Source: Actinoplanes sp. KI2 (GTDB lineage: Bacteria; Actinomycetota; Actinomycetes; Mycobacteriales; Micromonosporaceae). From it: a stretch of 64,000 nt of DNA. Under the pieces are notes generated by a model. The model had not been told where the DNA came from. It saw only the letters and a program-made list of their open reading frames with translations, and ran no database searches. Positions 23,758 through 34,000 of the stretch are shown here, piece by piece. Position numbers and translations under genes: made by a program. Every line of letters starts with the position of its first letter. Position 1 is the stretch's first letter. The DNA is taken from contig NZ_JAOSZE010000012.1 of the NCBI RefSeq assembly GCF_025630775.1, positions 124,001 through 188,000 of the forward strand. Direction: 5' to 3'.

Positions 23758-24393
23758 TCAGCACTTCTTCCAGGCGACGTGATACGTGGTGTCGAGCCGG
23801 CCGTCGGTCGAGTCCATGGTCACGAAGCTGACGGCCTTCGGGCCGGACGGATCCTGACCGACCCGCAGCTCGGTGTTGACGTTGAGGTAGCGCTGTTCAC
23901 CGCAGGGCAGGTAGGCCAGCGAGCCGATCGCGACGCTGTCGGTGTGCTGCCAGTCGCTGTCCACCGGCCCGCTGAAGCCGTGCTGGATCCGGGTGGACTG
24001 CGGCTCACCCTGGAAGTAGTAGTTCGCGGTCTCCGCCCCGTAAGCGCCGCGCTCGAGATGGGCGAAGCCCCGGTAGTCAGCGCCGGCGATCGCGTACGTG
24101 GTGCCCTGCGGGACGTGCACGTTCAGGGCCAGCTGACAGTTCTTGCGGAAGTCGGTCGATTTCGTACCCGGGCCGACCTGCGCGGTGAACTGGCTGTAGG
24201 TGACGGTGAACGCCTTGCTGTCCGGCGACACCGTCACCTCCGCGGTGCCCAGCGGACAACCCGAGCCGTTCGCCGCGGCCACGTCGATGACCATGGAGTC
24301 GCTCGGCCCGGCCGCCGGCGACGCCGATGCGGGTACGCCGGTCGCGGCAAGCGAGGCGAGCAGAGCAGCTCCGGTGGCCAGTGACTTCAGCAT
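23758..24393 (-). CDS. Secreted DUF4360 protein B (paralogue)
   Basis: 211 residues, the same length as the downstream paralogue and highly similar along its length (signal peptide, GSGCPLGTAEVT, FRKNCQLALNVHVPQG, C-terminal VAWKKC). It differs mostly in the last third before the conserved tail. The 150-base gap between the genes carries AT-richer sequence that may hold a separate promoter for copy A. Function unknown. A recent tandem duplication followed by divergence is the simplest origin. Confidence 0.88.
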   Translation of the reverse strand: MLKSLATGAALLASLAATGVPASASPAAGPSDSMVIDVAAANGSGCPLGTAEVTVSPDSKAFTVTYSQFTAQVGPGTKSTDFRKNCQLALNVHVPQGTTYAIAGADYRGFAHLERGAYGAETANYYFQGEPQSTRIQHGFSGPVDSDWQHTDSVAIGSLAYLPCGEQRYLNVNTELRVGQDPSGPKAVSFVTMDSTDGRLDTTYHVAWKKC

Positions 24394-24503
24394 GCGGAAT
24401 CCTTCTCGGTCGGGTCAGGTCTCCGCAATGTACGTTTCGTCCTTTAAGTCCGCCATTCGCGTTCCCGGTGGACAGACACGGACGGGTGATTGCCCATCCC
24501 CGG

Positions 24504-26342
24504 TCAGGACTGACGCGCATCCGCTTCGGCCGCAGGCGGCCGGCGACATTCGGCGTCCGGTGGCGTGTCGGCGGTGGGCAGCTGAATCCGGAAGGTGGTG
24601 CCGATGCCGGGTGTGGACTCCACGGTGATGGTGCCGCCGGCATCACCGACGATGCCGTAGACGGTGGCCAGGCCGAGCCCGGTGCCCCGATCCTCCGGCT
24701 TCGTGCTGAAGAAGGGCTCGAAAATGCGGTCCTTGACCTCGGCGCTCATCCCGGTGCCGGTGTCGGTCACGGTCAGCTGGGCGTAGCTGCCGGCGGGCAG
24801 CGGATGGCCGGCGTCCTCGGGCAGCCGGGCGATGCTGGTCTCGACGGTTATCGCACCGCCCTGCGGCATCGCGTCGCGGGCGTTGATGACCAGGTTGAAC
24901 AGGATCTGGTCGAGTCGGCCGCGGTTGGCGCACACCGCCACGACTCCGGGGCGGGTGCGGCAGAGCAGGGTGATGCCGGGCCCGATGGTGCGACTCAGCA
25001 GGCCGGTTGCCTCGACGACGACCTCGTTGAGGTCGACGACCTCGGCCTGGCTGGAATCCCGCTTGGCGAACAGCAGCAGTTGGCCGATGAGGTCCTGGCC
25101 GCGCTGCGCGGCCGCGCGTATCCGGGCGAGATCCTCGGGCGCGTGGTCGCCCGCTTCCTCGGCCATCAGCTCGGCGCAGTTGAGGATGACGGCCAGCAGG
25201 TTGTTGAAGTCGTGTGCCACGCCGCCGGCGAGTTGGCCGAGGCTCTCCAGGCGAGCGGTGCGGGCCGCGGTCTCGTCGGCCAGTCTCTGCTCGGCCTCGC
25301 GTTGCTTGCGGGCGGTGATGTCGCGTTCGGTGGCCGCGCCACCGATGACCAGTCCCTCGTCGTTGCGCAGCGGCCACACGATGGTCGACACATAGATCCG
25401 GCTGCCGTCCTTGCGCCGGCGCGGTGCTTCGTCGATGTGGAACTGGCGGCCCTCGCCGATCCCACTGAGCACGCTGGCGAGCACACCCTGGCGGTTGGGT
25501 AACAGGAGGGTCGACGCCGAGCGGCCGATGATCTCGTCCCGGGTGTAGCCGTAGATGTGCTCGGCGCCGCTGTTCCAAGCGGAGATCATCCCGTCCATGG
25601 TGAGGGCGAAGGTGGCATCGGCGGACTGTTCGAGAATCGCGGCCAGCGTCGCCTTGCGTCGCGCCGCGGCGGCGACCGCCCTGGTCGCCAGCACCGCCAG
25701 CGCCACGGCCAGCAGCAGGCACGCCGCACCGACCACGAGCAGGATGATCAGCGCCCGGGAGCTCATCGCCCGAGCCGCCGCGGTGTCCGCGTCGGCGGTG
25801 GCCTTGGCCTGCGCGGCAAGTTGGTCGACCGCGAAGGCCGCCTTGTCGAACCACTGCAGCTCTTCGCCGGCGACCAGCGCGTTGGCGGCCGCGATCGCCT
25901 CCGGCGTTCCGGACCGGTACCCGGCCACGATCTGGGCGTCGACGTTCATGAAGTGGGCGAAGGCGTCCTCGGCGGTGGCCAGCAGCCGCCGCTGGTCCGG
26001 GGTCAGCGGGTAGGCGCTGATCCGGGCGAGATCTTCGCGGAAGGCCGCCGTCGAGGCGAGAAACTGCGCGCGCTGCCCGACGGCGTCCTCGGTGGCGCCC
26101 GGAACACCTCGGATGGTGTCGAACGCGTACCCGGTCTGCCAGCCGTTGAAGTCGGCGGTGCGGTACTTGGCGGTGAGGGCGTCACGCAGCAACCCGTCGG
26201 ACTGGGTGACCTGCAGGTCCGCCTTGCGCTGCGCGAGCACGCTCACCACCGCAACGCCGATCATGATGAGTAACAGCAGCGCGACGAGGCCGAACAGGCC
26301 GTTGAGCCGCGCTCCCGCGCGAACTCGCCGCAAGGTCTGCAT
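24504..26342 (-). CDS. Orphan PAS-containing sensor histidine kinase
   Basis: 612 residues. TM1 (about 14-36), an extracytoplasmic helical sensor region (about 37-190), TM2 (about 205-228), a PAS domain (about 240-350), then a HisKA domain with the phospho-acceptor H377 in GGVAHDFNNLL and an HATPase_c domain with the N-box VINARDAMP and G-boxes GTGTGMS and GTGLGLATV. All catalytic boxes are intact. No response regulator or receiver domain is nearby, so it is an orphan kinase. ATG 26342 is chosen; TTG 26369 would add nine residues. The stimulus is unknown. Confidence 0.9.
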   Translation of the reverse strand: MQTLRRVRAGARLNGLFGLVALLLLIMIGVAVVSVLAQRKADLQVTQSDGLLRDALTAKYRTADFNGWQTGYAFDTIRGVPGATEDAVGQRAQFLASTAAFREDLARISAYPLTPDQRRLLATAEDAFAHFMNVDAQIVAGYRSGTPEAIAAANALVAGEELQWFDKAAFAVDQLAAQAKATADADTAAARAMSSRALIILLVVGAACLLLAVALAVLATRAVAAAARRKATLAAILEQSADATFALTMDGMISAWNSGAEHIYGYTRDEIIGRSASTLLLPNRQGVLASVLSGIGEGRQFHIDEAPRRRKDGSRIYVSTIVWPLRNDEGLVIGGAATERDITARKQREAEQRLADETAARTARLESLGQLAGGVAHDFNNLLAVILNCAELMAEEAGDHAPEDLARIRAAAQRGQDLIGQLLLFAKRDSSQAEVVDLNEVVVEATGLLSRTIGPGITLLCRTRPGVVAVCANRGRLDQILFNLVINARDAMPQGGAITVETSIARLPEDAGHPLPAGSYAQLTVTDTGTGMSAEVKDRIFEPFFSTKPEDRGTGLGLATVYGIVGDAGGTITVESTPGIGTTFRIQLPTADTPPDAECRRPPAAEADARQS

Positions 26343-26424
26343 GCATCGTCTTCTTCGCGCAAGTGTCAAGCAAAGGGACGCCTCGCCCGCCGCCGACGTG
26401 GCCCCTCCGGCGTGCCCCGCCGCA

Positions 26425-26458
26425 ATTTAGAGCCATTTTTCCCTTAATGAGGTAATAG
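26425..26458 (-). promoter_or_regulatory. AT-rich candidate promoter for the histidine kinase
   Basis: In an otherwise GC-rich stretch, the minus strand reads TTAAGGGAAAAATGGCTC followed by TAAATT, about 85 bases before the kinase start. TTAAGG and TAAATT could be -35 and -10 boxes. Suggested by composition only. Confidence 0.35.
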
Positions 26459-26465
26459 TACCCGA

Positions 26466-26496
26466 GCAGCTTCGGGCTGCGCCTTCGAACGAGGCG
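26466..26496 (-). terminator. Twin short hairpins after the CrtC-like gene
   Basis: GCAGC-TTCGG-GCTGC (26466-26480) and CGCCT-N7-AGGCG (26480-26496) are adjacent small hairpins just beyond the 3' end of the gene at 26502. A plausible weak terminator. Confidence 0.45.
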
Positions 26497-26501
26497 TTCG
26501 G

Positions 26502-27800
26502 TCAGCGGGACGAGGATGTGGGGGTGTTCTTCGGCGGGGAACTACCCGTGCCGAACTGGGCGTTCGCCAAGGTGCCCGCGCCGTTGCCGGTCGCGGTACG
26601 GCCGGCGGCGTCGAAGCCGAACGCGATCGTGGCGGCGTAGCGGGTGTGCCAGATCTGGTCGATGCCGAGACTGGTCAGGGTGGCTTGCTGGGCCGGGCTC
26701 GGGTCGGTGAGGTACCGGTGGGAACCGATCAGCTCGGTGTCGGTCATGGTGACCCGGGCGTTGTCGGTGCCGTTGGTGTACTGCCAGTCCACCGTGGCGT
26801 AGTAGTTCGCCGGGTAGTCCGGGTTCGGGTGCGGCCGCGGCTCGTACTCGGTGGCGTTGATCGCCTCGGGATCGAACGAGGCGATCAGCCGTTGCCCGGT
26901 CCAGGTGTCGTCGACGAGCAGGACCGGCTGGGACGTGGAGTCGAACTCGGGGCGCAGGAGCAGGTCGAGGGCGATGACGGCGTACCGGTCGACGGTGCCG
27001 CGGCCCCAGCGGAAGTGGTCCACGAAGTTGGCGAAGGACGTGTTGCCCCAGTTGTGGTCGTGGTATCCGCGGCCGGCGAACCGCCGTCGCCTGCCCTTCA
27101 CGGTGAGGGTGCCCCACGCCATCCCGGCGGGCACGGCCGCGAACCAGGCCTGGTATTTGTCGGTCCCGCCGAGGTAGAGGAAACCGGTACCGGGCCGGAA
27201 CGGCGACACGCGGTTGACCAGCGTGAGGTCGAGGGCGAGATCGCCGTCGACGCCCTGGATGCGGTAGGTGCTGAGGTCGCCGGTGAGCGTGAACGGGCCG
27301 ACCCGCACGTCGCAGCGGTCGGTGCCGGCGGCGAAGTCGTCCCAGGTGTAGTCCCGGACGATGGAGTGGGCGGCGCCGTCCGGGTCGGCGACGACGAGGC
27401 TGACCCCCGGCACGCGCTCGGCCTCGGTGGTGTCAGGCTCGAACCCGTTGCCGGGCCGGGTCCGCAGGGCGAGGGACACGACGGTGCCGTCGTCACCGGT
27501 GAACTCGGAATACCACCATTCGTACGCGTCGGGGTCGTCGTTGACGGCGGCGGTGCGGAACCCGTCTTCCCACTGCTGGTAATAGCTCGGGGACAAACCC
27601 ACCCGGGAGAAGTCGTCCGGTGTGCTGCCGATCCGGTTCGCGGTGTAGTCCTTGGACGGCGGCGGCATCGCCGTACGCCCCTTGGCCCGGCCGGCTTCGG
27701 CCGGGTCGTGGCCGAACGCGGTCGCGGCGGCCGGGACGACAACGGCGGCCGCAGCCCCCCGCAGCCAGGTCCGCCTGCTGGTCCGCGCGGCGAGGTTCAT
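26502..27800 (-). CDS. Tat-exported CrtC/lipocalin-like protein
   Basis: 432 residues. The N-terminus has a twin-arginine signal (SRRTWLRGAAAAVVV), so it is exported folded. The mature part resembles the hydroxyneurosporene synthase (CrtC)/lipocalin-like hydrolase superfamily: WWYSEF near residue 115 and the GRGYHDHNWG segment near 240, typical of the two-barrel fold. No carotenoid gene is near, so carotenoid hydration is unlikely; other members act on lipids or terpenes. GGAGG seven bases upstream supports ATG 27800. It diverges from a sigma factor gene across 271 bases in which I see no clear element. Confidence 0.78.
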   Translation of the reverse strand: MNLAARTSRRTWLRGAAAAVVVPAAATAFGHDPAEAGRAKGRTAMPPPSKDYTANRIGSTPDDFSRVGLSPSYYQQWEDGFRTAAVNDDPDAYEWWYSEFTGDDGTVVSLALRTRPGNGFEPDTTEAERVPGVSLVVADPDGAAHSIVRDYTWDDFAAGTDRCDVRVGPFTLTGDLSTYRIQGVDGDLALDLTLVNRVSPFRPGTGFLYLGGTDKYQAWFAAVPAGMAWGTLTVKGRRRRFAGRGYHDHNWGNTSFANFVDHFRWGRGTVDRYAVIALDLLLRPEFDSTSQPVLLVDDTWTGQRLIASFDPEAINATEYEPRPHPNPDYPANYYATVDWQYTNGTDNARVTMTDTELIGSHRYLTDPSPAQQATLTSLGIDQIWHTRYAATIAFGFDAAGRTATGNGAGTLANAQFGTGSSPPKNTPTSSSR

Positions 27801-28071
27801 GTCCGGCCCTCCGACGTCGCTGTCACGCCCCGACAAACGCCAAGATAGATCGCGCCCATTGGGATCCGGCGGTGACCGCGATTCCCGGGACAACCTCCGG
27901 CACGGCCGGTATCCTGCGCCGGCGGCGGCCGCCGGGCCGGGCATCCGCACCGTCGCCCTGCCCCGTCGTCCATTGACCGGGGTCCTCGCCGCCCGCTCGA
28001 AACGCCGTGCGGCACCATGCAACCTCGCGCTCCCCGCGATCGTCATGGGGGTGAGAGTGAGAGGAGTGCTT

Positions 28072-28590
28072 ATGAGAACAGAGCGTGACGAGCAGTTCCA
28101 CAGCTTCGTGCTCGGCCGCCGGGCTTCCCTGGTCCAGACCGCCACGTTGCTCACGGCCGGTGACGGACACCTGGCCGAGGACCTGGTGCAGTCGGTGCTG
28201 ACCAAGCTGTACGTGGCCTGGCCCGCCTTCCGCCGAGCCGACAATCCGGACGGCTATCTGCGCCGGACGCTGGTCAACGCGTTGACCGACGAGCGACGGC
28301 GCTGGTGGCGGCGGCACGAACGCCCGGTCGCGGCGCTGCCCGACCGGCCGGGCGCCGACGCGCCGGCCGAGCACGACGTGGACGACGCCCTGCGCGCGGC
28401 GCTGCGCGACCTGCCGCCGAGGATGCGCGCCGCCGTGGTCTTCCGCTACTTCTACGACCTCGACATCGCCGACACCGCCGACGCGTTGGGCTGTACGGCC
28501 GGAACTGTGAAATCCCAGACCGCGCGGGCCTTGGACCGCCTGCGCGTGTCGCTGAAAGACTTTCCCACCCTGACTGGAGTCGTGCAGTGA
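28072..28590 (+). CDS. SigE-type ECF RNA polymerase sigma factor
   Basis: 172 residues. Region 2 (about 12-70, with GHLAEDLVQSVLTKLYVAW) and region 4 (about 105-165, ending in the HTH ADTADALGCTAGTVKSQTARA). This short form matches the actinobacterial SigE-family sigma factors. AGGAG at 28062-28066 fixes ATG 28072. The next gene overlaps the stop by one base and encodes a membrane protein that may act as its anti-sigma factor or sensor. The target promoters are unknown. Confidence 0.9.
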   Translation: MRTERDEQFHSFVLGRRASLVQTATLLTAGDGHLAEDLVQSVLTKLYVAWPAFRRADNPDGYLRRTLVNALTDERRRWWRRHERPVAALPDRPGADAPAEHDVDDALRAALRDLPPRMRAAVVFRYFYDLDIADTADALGCTAGTVKSQTARALDRLRVSLKDFPTLTGVVQ

Positions 28591-29318
28591 TGGAGCTTCG
28601 TGATCGCCTCGATCTGATCGCCGGTCCCGCGGTGCGGGTCAGCCCCGCCGACGCGGACGCCGACCTGGCCCGCGGACGGCGGGCACTGCGTCGCCGGCGT
28701 GCCGCGCTGGGTACGGGCGCGTCGGTGTTCGCGGTGGCCGCGGCGGCCGCCGTGGTGGTGGCCTCGACGGCGTCGGCCGCGAAGCCGCAGCAGCCGACGG
28801 CACGGCCGGCCCCGGCGACGTCCGCGCCGGCCCCGGGTTCGGCCTCGGTCAAGCAGGCCAGGCTGGTCGCGTACGAGGGTAAGCAGCCGGCCGGTTTCAC
28901 CATCGACAAGGTCCCGGCGGGCTGGGAGGTCCAGGGTGTCGACGCCACCGTCCTGACCATCGCCCCGATCGGCGAGAAGGACCGGGACCCGAACAGTTTC
29001 GTCGGGAAGATCGCGATCGGGCTCCAGTCGGCCGACGACCACCGGACGCCGAAGGGCACGGACGTCCAGGTGGGCGGCCTGCACGGGGTGATCAACGAGC
29101 CGGAACACGCCCCCGCGCACGTCATCCCGTCGGGTCCGGGCACGGGCCGGCCGGCGACGATCGACGACAGTCAGACCAAGAACCTGTGGGTGCAGCAGAA
29201 GAACGGCGTCTGGCTGCAGGTGCAGATCTGGGACGCGAGCGGCTGGACCAACGCGCAGATCGTCGAGTTCGGCGCGGGCATCCACGTGCTGCCCGGCGCC
29301 AAGGCGGCCGTGGGCTGA
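28590..29318 (+). CDS. Single-pass membrane protein coupled to the SigE-type sigma factor
   Basis: 242 residues: a cytoplasmic N-terminus of about 40 residues rich in Arg, one transmembrane helix (about 43-63), a Pro/Ala linker, and an extracytoplasmic domain of about 150 residues with no motif I recognise. The ATG at 28590 overlaps the sigma-factor stop. The gene order and topology suggest a regulator of the sigma factor, but the short cytoplasmic part lacks the HxxxCxxC zinc anti-sigma signature, so the role is inferred from context. Confidence 0.8.
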   Translation: MELRDRLDLIAGPAVRVSPADADADLARGRRALRRRRAALGTGASVFAVAAAAAVVVASTASAAKPQQPTARPAPATSAPAPGSASVKQARLVAYEGKQPAGFTIDKVPAGWEVQGVDATVLTIAPIGEKDRDPNSFVGKIAIGLQSADDHRTPKGTDVQVGGLHGVINEPEHAPAHVIPSGPGTGRPATIDDSQTKNLWVQQKNGVWLQVQIWDASGWTNAQIVEFGAGIHVLPGAKAAVG

Positions 29319-29332
29319 GGTCGCGGTGCCGC

Positions 29333-29368
29333 CCGGCTCCGGTAGCCCGGTTCGGCTACCGGAGCCGG
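29333..29368 (+). terminator. Strong terminator after the sigma-factor operon
   Basis: Perfect 15-bp stem CCGGCTCCGGTAGCC (29333-29347) / GGCTACCGGAGCCGG (29354-29368), loop CGGTTC, followed by TTT. Confidence 0.88.
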
Positions 29369-29433
29369 TTTGGACCGGGCGACGGCGCACGCCGAGCGGG
29401 GCCCGTCGGGTCGCTCGGTGTCATGCTGGATGC

Positions 29434-29862
29434 ATGGCATCGCAGGAGACACCCGGGTTCGACGGACGACGGATTCGCGCCTCGGATGCCGAGCGGGAGC
29501 AGGTGGCCCACATCCTGCGGACCGCGATGGGCGAGGGCCGGCTCACCCTGGACGAGGGCGAACAACGCCTGGGCGCGGTCTACCAGGCCGTGCACCGCGA
29601 CGACCTGGCGGAGCTGACCGCCGACCTGCCCGAGAACGGGCGGTACGCGCTGGCCGACCTGCCGGCGGCGAGAAAAGCGGCGAGGACGGCCGTCGTCCGG
29701 GACCGGCGCCGGAAGGCCGCGCTGGTCGCCGCCGTGGTGCTGGGGGTGATCGCTCTGGTCGGGGTGTGGGCGCTCACCGGCGCGCACTTCGTCCTGCCCG
29801 GGTTCCTGTTCTTCTTCATCTTCCTGCGCCCGTTCGGGCGCGGCCGGCGCCGCGACCGCTGA
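29434..29862 (+). CDS. DUF1707 membrane protein
   Basis: 142 residues. An N-terminal DUF1707 domain (about 10-65, IRASDAEREQVAHILRTAMG with the conserved GRLTLDEGEQRL) is followed by a basic linker and two short hydrophobic segments (about 90-130). The domain is common in actinobacterial membrane proteins and has no settled function. ATG 29434 is the first start before the conserved IRASDAERE motif. It stands alone between a terminator and the flavin oxidoreductase. Confidence 0.85.
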   Translation: MASQETPGFDGRRIRASDAEREQVAHILRTAMGEGRLTLDEGEQRLGAVYQAVHRDDLAELTADLPENGRYALADLPAARKAARTAVVRDRRRKAALVAAVVLGVIALVGVWALTGAHFVLPGFLFFFIFLRPFGRGRRRDR

Positions 29863-29902
29863 CGGCATTCCGCCGATGCGTCCCGCAGGGCACACTGCAC
29901 GC

Positions 29903-31015
29903 ATGGATCAGGTGATCGTGCTCGGGGCCGGTGCGGCCGGGCTGGCCGTCGCCCGGCAGCTCAAAGCGCGCGGCGTGGACTGCGTCGTGCTCGAGCGCGG
30001 CCCGGGCGTCGCCACCAGCTGGCGCGGCCGCTACGACCGGCTGCACCTGCACACCATCCGGAGCCTGTCCGGCCTGCCCGGTTTTCCCATCCCCCGCCGG
30101 TACGGCCGCTGGGTCGGCCGGGACGACCTGGTGCGCTACCTGGAGACGTACGCCGAGCGGTTCGGCATCGACGTGCGGACCGGCACGCCGGTGGAGCGGG
30201 TCAAGCCCGGCGCCGACGGCTGGACGCTGCAGATCGGCGGCGGCACGGAACTGTCCACCCGGACCCTGATCGTGGCGACCGGCTACCTGCACACCCCGGT
30301 GGTGCCGCAGTGGCCCGGGCAGGAGAAGTGGACCGGCACCCTGCTGCACTCGGCCGACTACCGCAACCCCGAGCCGTTCCGCGGCAAGGACGTTCTCGTG
30401 GTCGGCCCCGGCAACAGCGGCTCCGAGATCGCCACCGATCTGGCCGAGGGCGGCGCCTCCGCGGTGCGGCTCGCGATCCGCACCCCGCCGCACATCGTGC
30501 GCCGCGAGACCGCCGGCTGGCCGGCCCAGATGAACGGCCTGCTGCTCGGCCGCCTGCCCGAGCCGGCCCTCAACACGCTCTCCGCCGCGATGGCGCGGCT
30601 GGAGATGCCCGATCTCCGCCGGTACGGGATCGCCCGCCCGTCCGAAGGCCTCAAGACCCGCCTGCGCACCCACCGCTACGTCCCGGTACAGGACGTCGGC
30701 ATCGTCCGGGACGTGGTGGCCGGCCGGGTGCGCCCGGTCGCCGCCGTCGAGGGCTTCACCGAGGACTCGGTGCGCCTCGCGGACGGTTCCACCCTGCGGC
30801 CGGACGTGGTCATCGCGGCCACCGGGTACGGGACCGGACTGCGGGAGCTGTTCGACGACCCGTCGCTGTTCGACGAGACCGGCGTGCCGCTGGTGCACGG
30901 CGGGGCGCCCGCCCGGCCCGGCCTGTTCTTCGTCGGGTACGACGTCACCCTGGGCGGGATGCTTCGTCAGGTCGCCATCGAGTCGCGGCGGGTGGCCCGG
31001 GCGTACCGGGGATGA
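29903..31015 (+). CDS. Flavin-containing monooxygenase-like NAD(P)/FAD oxidoreductase
   Basis: 370 residues. Two dinucleotide-binding motifs, GAGAAGL near residue 8 for FAD and GPGNSGSE near 172 for NADPH, and the ATGYGTG segment near 310 typical of flavin-containing monooxygenases. The FMO fingerprint FxGxxxHxxxY is represented in part by the TLLHSADYRN segment. It probably oxygenates a soft nucleophile or acts as a YUCCA-like decarboxylating monooxygenase; the substrate is unknown. ATG 29903 is preferred to upstream starts because it opens directly into the FAD motif. It converges on the large helicase gene with a 23-base gap. Confidence 0.87.
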   Translation: MDQVIVLGAGAAGLAVARQLKARGVDCVVLERGPGVATSWRGRYDRLHLHTIRSLSGLPGFPIPRRYGRWVGRDDLVRYLETYAERFGIDVRTGTPVERVKPGADGWTLQIGGGTELSTRTLIVATGYLHTPVVPQWPGQEKWTGTLLHSADYRNPEPFRGKDVLVVGPGNSGSEIATDLAEGGASAVRLAIRTPPHIVRRETAGWPAQMNGLLLGRLPEPALNTLSAAMARLEMPDLRRYGIARPSEGLKTRLRTHRYVPVQDVGIVRDVVAGRVRPVAAVEGFTEDSVRLADGSTLRPDVVIAATGYGTGLRELFDDPSLFDETGVPLVHGGAPARPGLFFVGYDVTLGGMLRQVAIESRRVARAYRG

Positions 31016-31038
31016 CGTAGTCCGCCCCGCACGCCGGG

Positions 31039-34000
31039 TCAGCGGTCGTCGTCGTCGGGCAGCGCATGGCGGCCCCGCACCCGTTCGGGTGACGGGCGAA
31101 CCAGCTCGCGGACCACCGGCCGGTAGGGCGTGCCCGATCGGCGCGACGGCAGACGGTCGAAGGCGGGCGCCGGGTCGGTGATCGCCCGCTGGATCGCGGT
31201 CAGCAGCCGGCCCGCCTCCTCCGCCTGGTTCGCGTACCAGTGCGTCGACCACACCCGGTGCAGGTGCCAGCCGAGATCGCGCAGCTCCTGCTCGCGCAGC
31301 CGGTCGCGGTCCCGGGTCGAGGGGATCTCCCGGTAGCCGGGGCCGTCGAACTCGATGCCCAGCGCGTACGCCTCGTCGGGGTGGTCCGGGCGCAGGACGC
31401 CGATGTCGATCGCCTGGCCGGAGGCGACGATCTTCCGGCGTACGGCGAAGTTCCACTGCTTGATCGTGTCCAGTACGGACTGCTCGAACGCGGTCATCCC
31501 CTCTCGGTCGGTGACCTCCCGGCCCAGGGTGGCCGCGTCCCGCTCGGCGTACTCGAGGTACGCCTTCAGATGCCGGATGCTCTCGTTGCCCATGTCCTGG
31601 ACGTCGGGGGCGCGGATCGACGAGACCACCTCGATGCGCTGCCTCGCCCGGGTGATCGCGACGTTCAGCCGTCGCCAGCCCTGCGGGCGGTTGAGCACGC
31701 CGAAGTTGGTGCTGATCTTGTCGTTCTCGTCGTAGCCGTAGCCGACGGACAGGATGATCACGTCGCGGACGTCGCCCTGGACGGCCTCGAGGCTCTTCAC
31801 GAAGAAGCCGTCCAGCCGGTCGGCGTCGTCGATCAGGTGCTCCAGATCGGGGTGCTCACTGATCATGTCCTGCACGGCCGCCGCGATCGCGTCGGCCTGG
31901 GCCACCGACAGCGTGACCACGCCGAGCGTCCGGCCCGGCCGGTGGGTGAGATGGTGCAGCACCCGGGCGGCGACCGCCTCGGCCTCGATCGGGTTGTCCG
32001 AAGTGGTCGTCCGGTGGTAGACGCCGTCGACGTGGTAGAGCTGCACGCCGTGGTCGGGCTCTCGGGCGTACGCGCGCGGCAGGCTGACCAGCCGCCCGTG
32101 GTAGTACGCGAGGTTGGCGAAGGCGAACAGCGCCTCGTGCCGGCTGCGGTGGTGCCACCACAGCCCGAGGACCGGAAAAGTCTCCCGAGCCAGGTCGAGG
32201 ATCGACGGGTAGTCCAGCACGTCGTCCTCGACGTGGTCGTAGAAGCTGGTCGGCGGCAGCTGCCGCTCGTCGCCCACGACGATCAGCGCGTTCCCCCGGT
32301 ACACGCAGTTGATCGCGTCGGCGGTGGTCACCTGGGACGCCTCGTCGATGATCACCACGTCGAACTCGATCTCCGGCGGGAGCAGCCGGCTGACCGCGAG
32401 CGGGGACATCAGCAGGCACGGTTTCAGTGCCTGCACCGCATGCCGGGCCTGCGCGATCAGCTCGCGTACGGCGAGATGACCGGTCCGTTTGCTGCCCTCG
32501 CGGCGGATCAGCGCCGGCTCGCCGGTCGTCGTGGACGACGGGCGGCGGGCCTCCACGGCGTACACGATGTCGGCCAGCGCCGCCGAGTTGAGCTCGCTGT
32601 CCAGCAGCTTGAACACCTCGACCAGATGCACCCGGTCCCCCGCGTCGACCGGCATCAGGCCCTGGTCGGTGCGCAGGATCTGGTCGATCCAGCCGCGATA
32701 CAGGGCCCGCTCGAGCACCGGCCAGATGCTCTCGGGGGCGACCTCGCGGGCGGCGCAGAACTCGATCGCATCGCTCAGCCCGTAGCCGAGGATCAGGTCC
32801 CGGGCGTCCTGGTGCACGAACCACTCCTGCTGCCCGGCGGAGTCGTGCAGCAGATCGACCAGCAGGTCCCGGGCGGTGTCGTAGTCGCCGAGGTGGCCGG
32901 TCAGCTCGATCCGCCGCCGCGGGGCGAACGCGGCCAGCACCTGCTCGCGGGCGTGTTCCCAGCCGGCCACCGCGTCGACCAGCCCGTCGCTCGGCTCCGC
33001 CTCGGCCAGCGCGTGCGCCTGCTCGACGGTGAGCGGTGCGTCGTGCCCGCGGTGCAGCCGGCGGGCCTCGGCGGTCCAGTCGAGGATCTCGTTCATCAGA
33101 ACGTCGTTGGTCTTGGTACCGCGGTAGATCGAGCCGAGCACCGCCGCGTGCGGCCGGGCGCTGGCCCAGATCGCCGCCTCGGCCTCGACCGCAGCCTGCC
33201 GCTGCTGGGCGATCTCGACCGCCTCGGCGAGGGTGAGATCGTTCCGGCCGGTCGGCCCGCCGTACGCCCGGAGCATCTCGGCCGCCGCGCGCAGCGGCGC
33301 GACGTGCGCCCGCAGCCAGGTCACCGCGTCCTGAATGGACCCCTCGCCGAGCTCGGGCCGGGGCGCGCGGGCCGGCGCCTCCCGCAACGAGGCGCGGAAC
33401 CGGTCGAACCCGTCGCGGGCCTCGCCGACGATGCGCAGCAGCGCGCCGTTCGGGCGGGGCGCGGTCACGTGCACGACGACCGCGGCGAGCGCCTCGGCCG
33501 GGGTCTCGCGGATCACGTCGTCCGCGGTGCGCAGCGCCTCCTGGATCGCGGCGAAGTCGGTGTCCAGCCCGTCCCAGTGCCGGCCGAGGATCTCGGCGTG
33601 CTCCTCGGCCAGGTCGTCGAGGTGGTCGAGGGCCACCTTCCAGGCCGCCGCGTCCTCGACGTTCGCCAGCGCCTCCTCCGCGCTGACCTCGGGCAGAGCC
33701 GCCTCGATCGTGGCCTTCCGGGCCTTCCGGGTGCCCAGCAGCAGCTTCCGCGGGCCGCGCCGGGCGGCGAGCCGCTCGGCCATCTCCGCGATCGGCTCGT
33801 TGAGCACGCCCTCGTCGAAGTGCAGGCGGGCCTGTTCCTCGGCGTCGTTGACCGCCTCGACGGCCCGGCGCAGCGCGCGGGCGGCGGCGTGCGCGGCGGC
33901 CATCCCGCCCTCGGCGAACCAGGCCGCCTCCGGTTTGGCGTCCCGGGCGATCAGGCCGGCGATGGTGATCACCTGGGCGGCGTCCGGGAAGTCGACCACC

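Noticed and set aside
26502..27800. Carotenoid hydratase (CrtC) function
   Set aside because: Fold similarity only; no carotenoid gene in the window and the protein is Tat-exported.
27801..28071. Promoter elements between the CrtC-like and sigma-factor genes
   Set aside because: TTGACC near 27974 has no matching -10 box and no clear inverted repeat was found.
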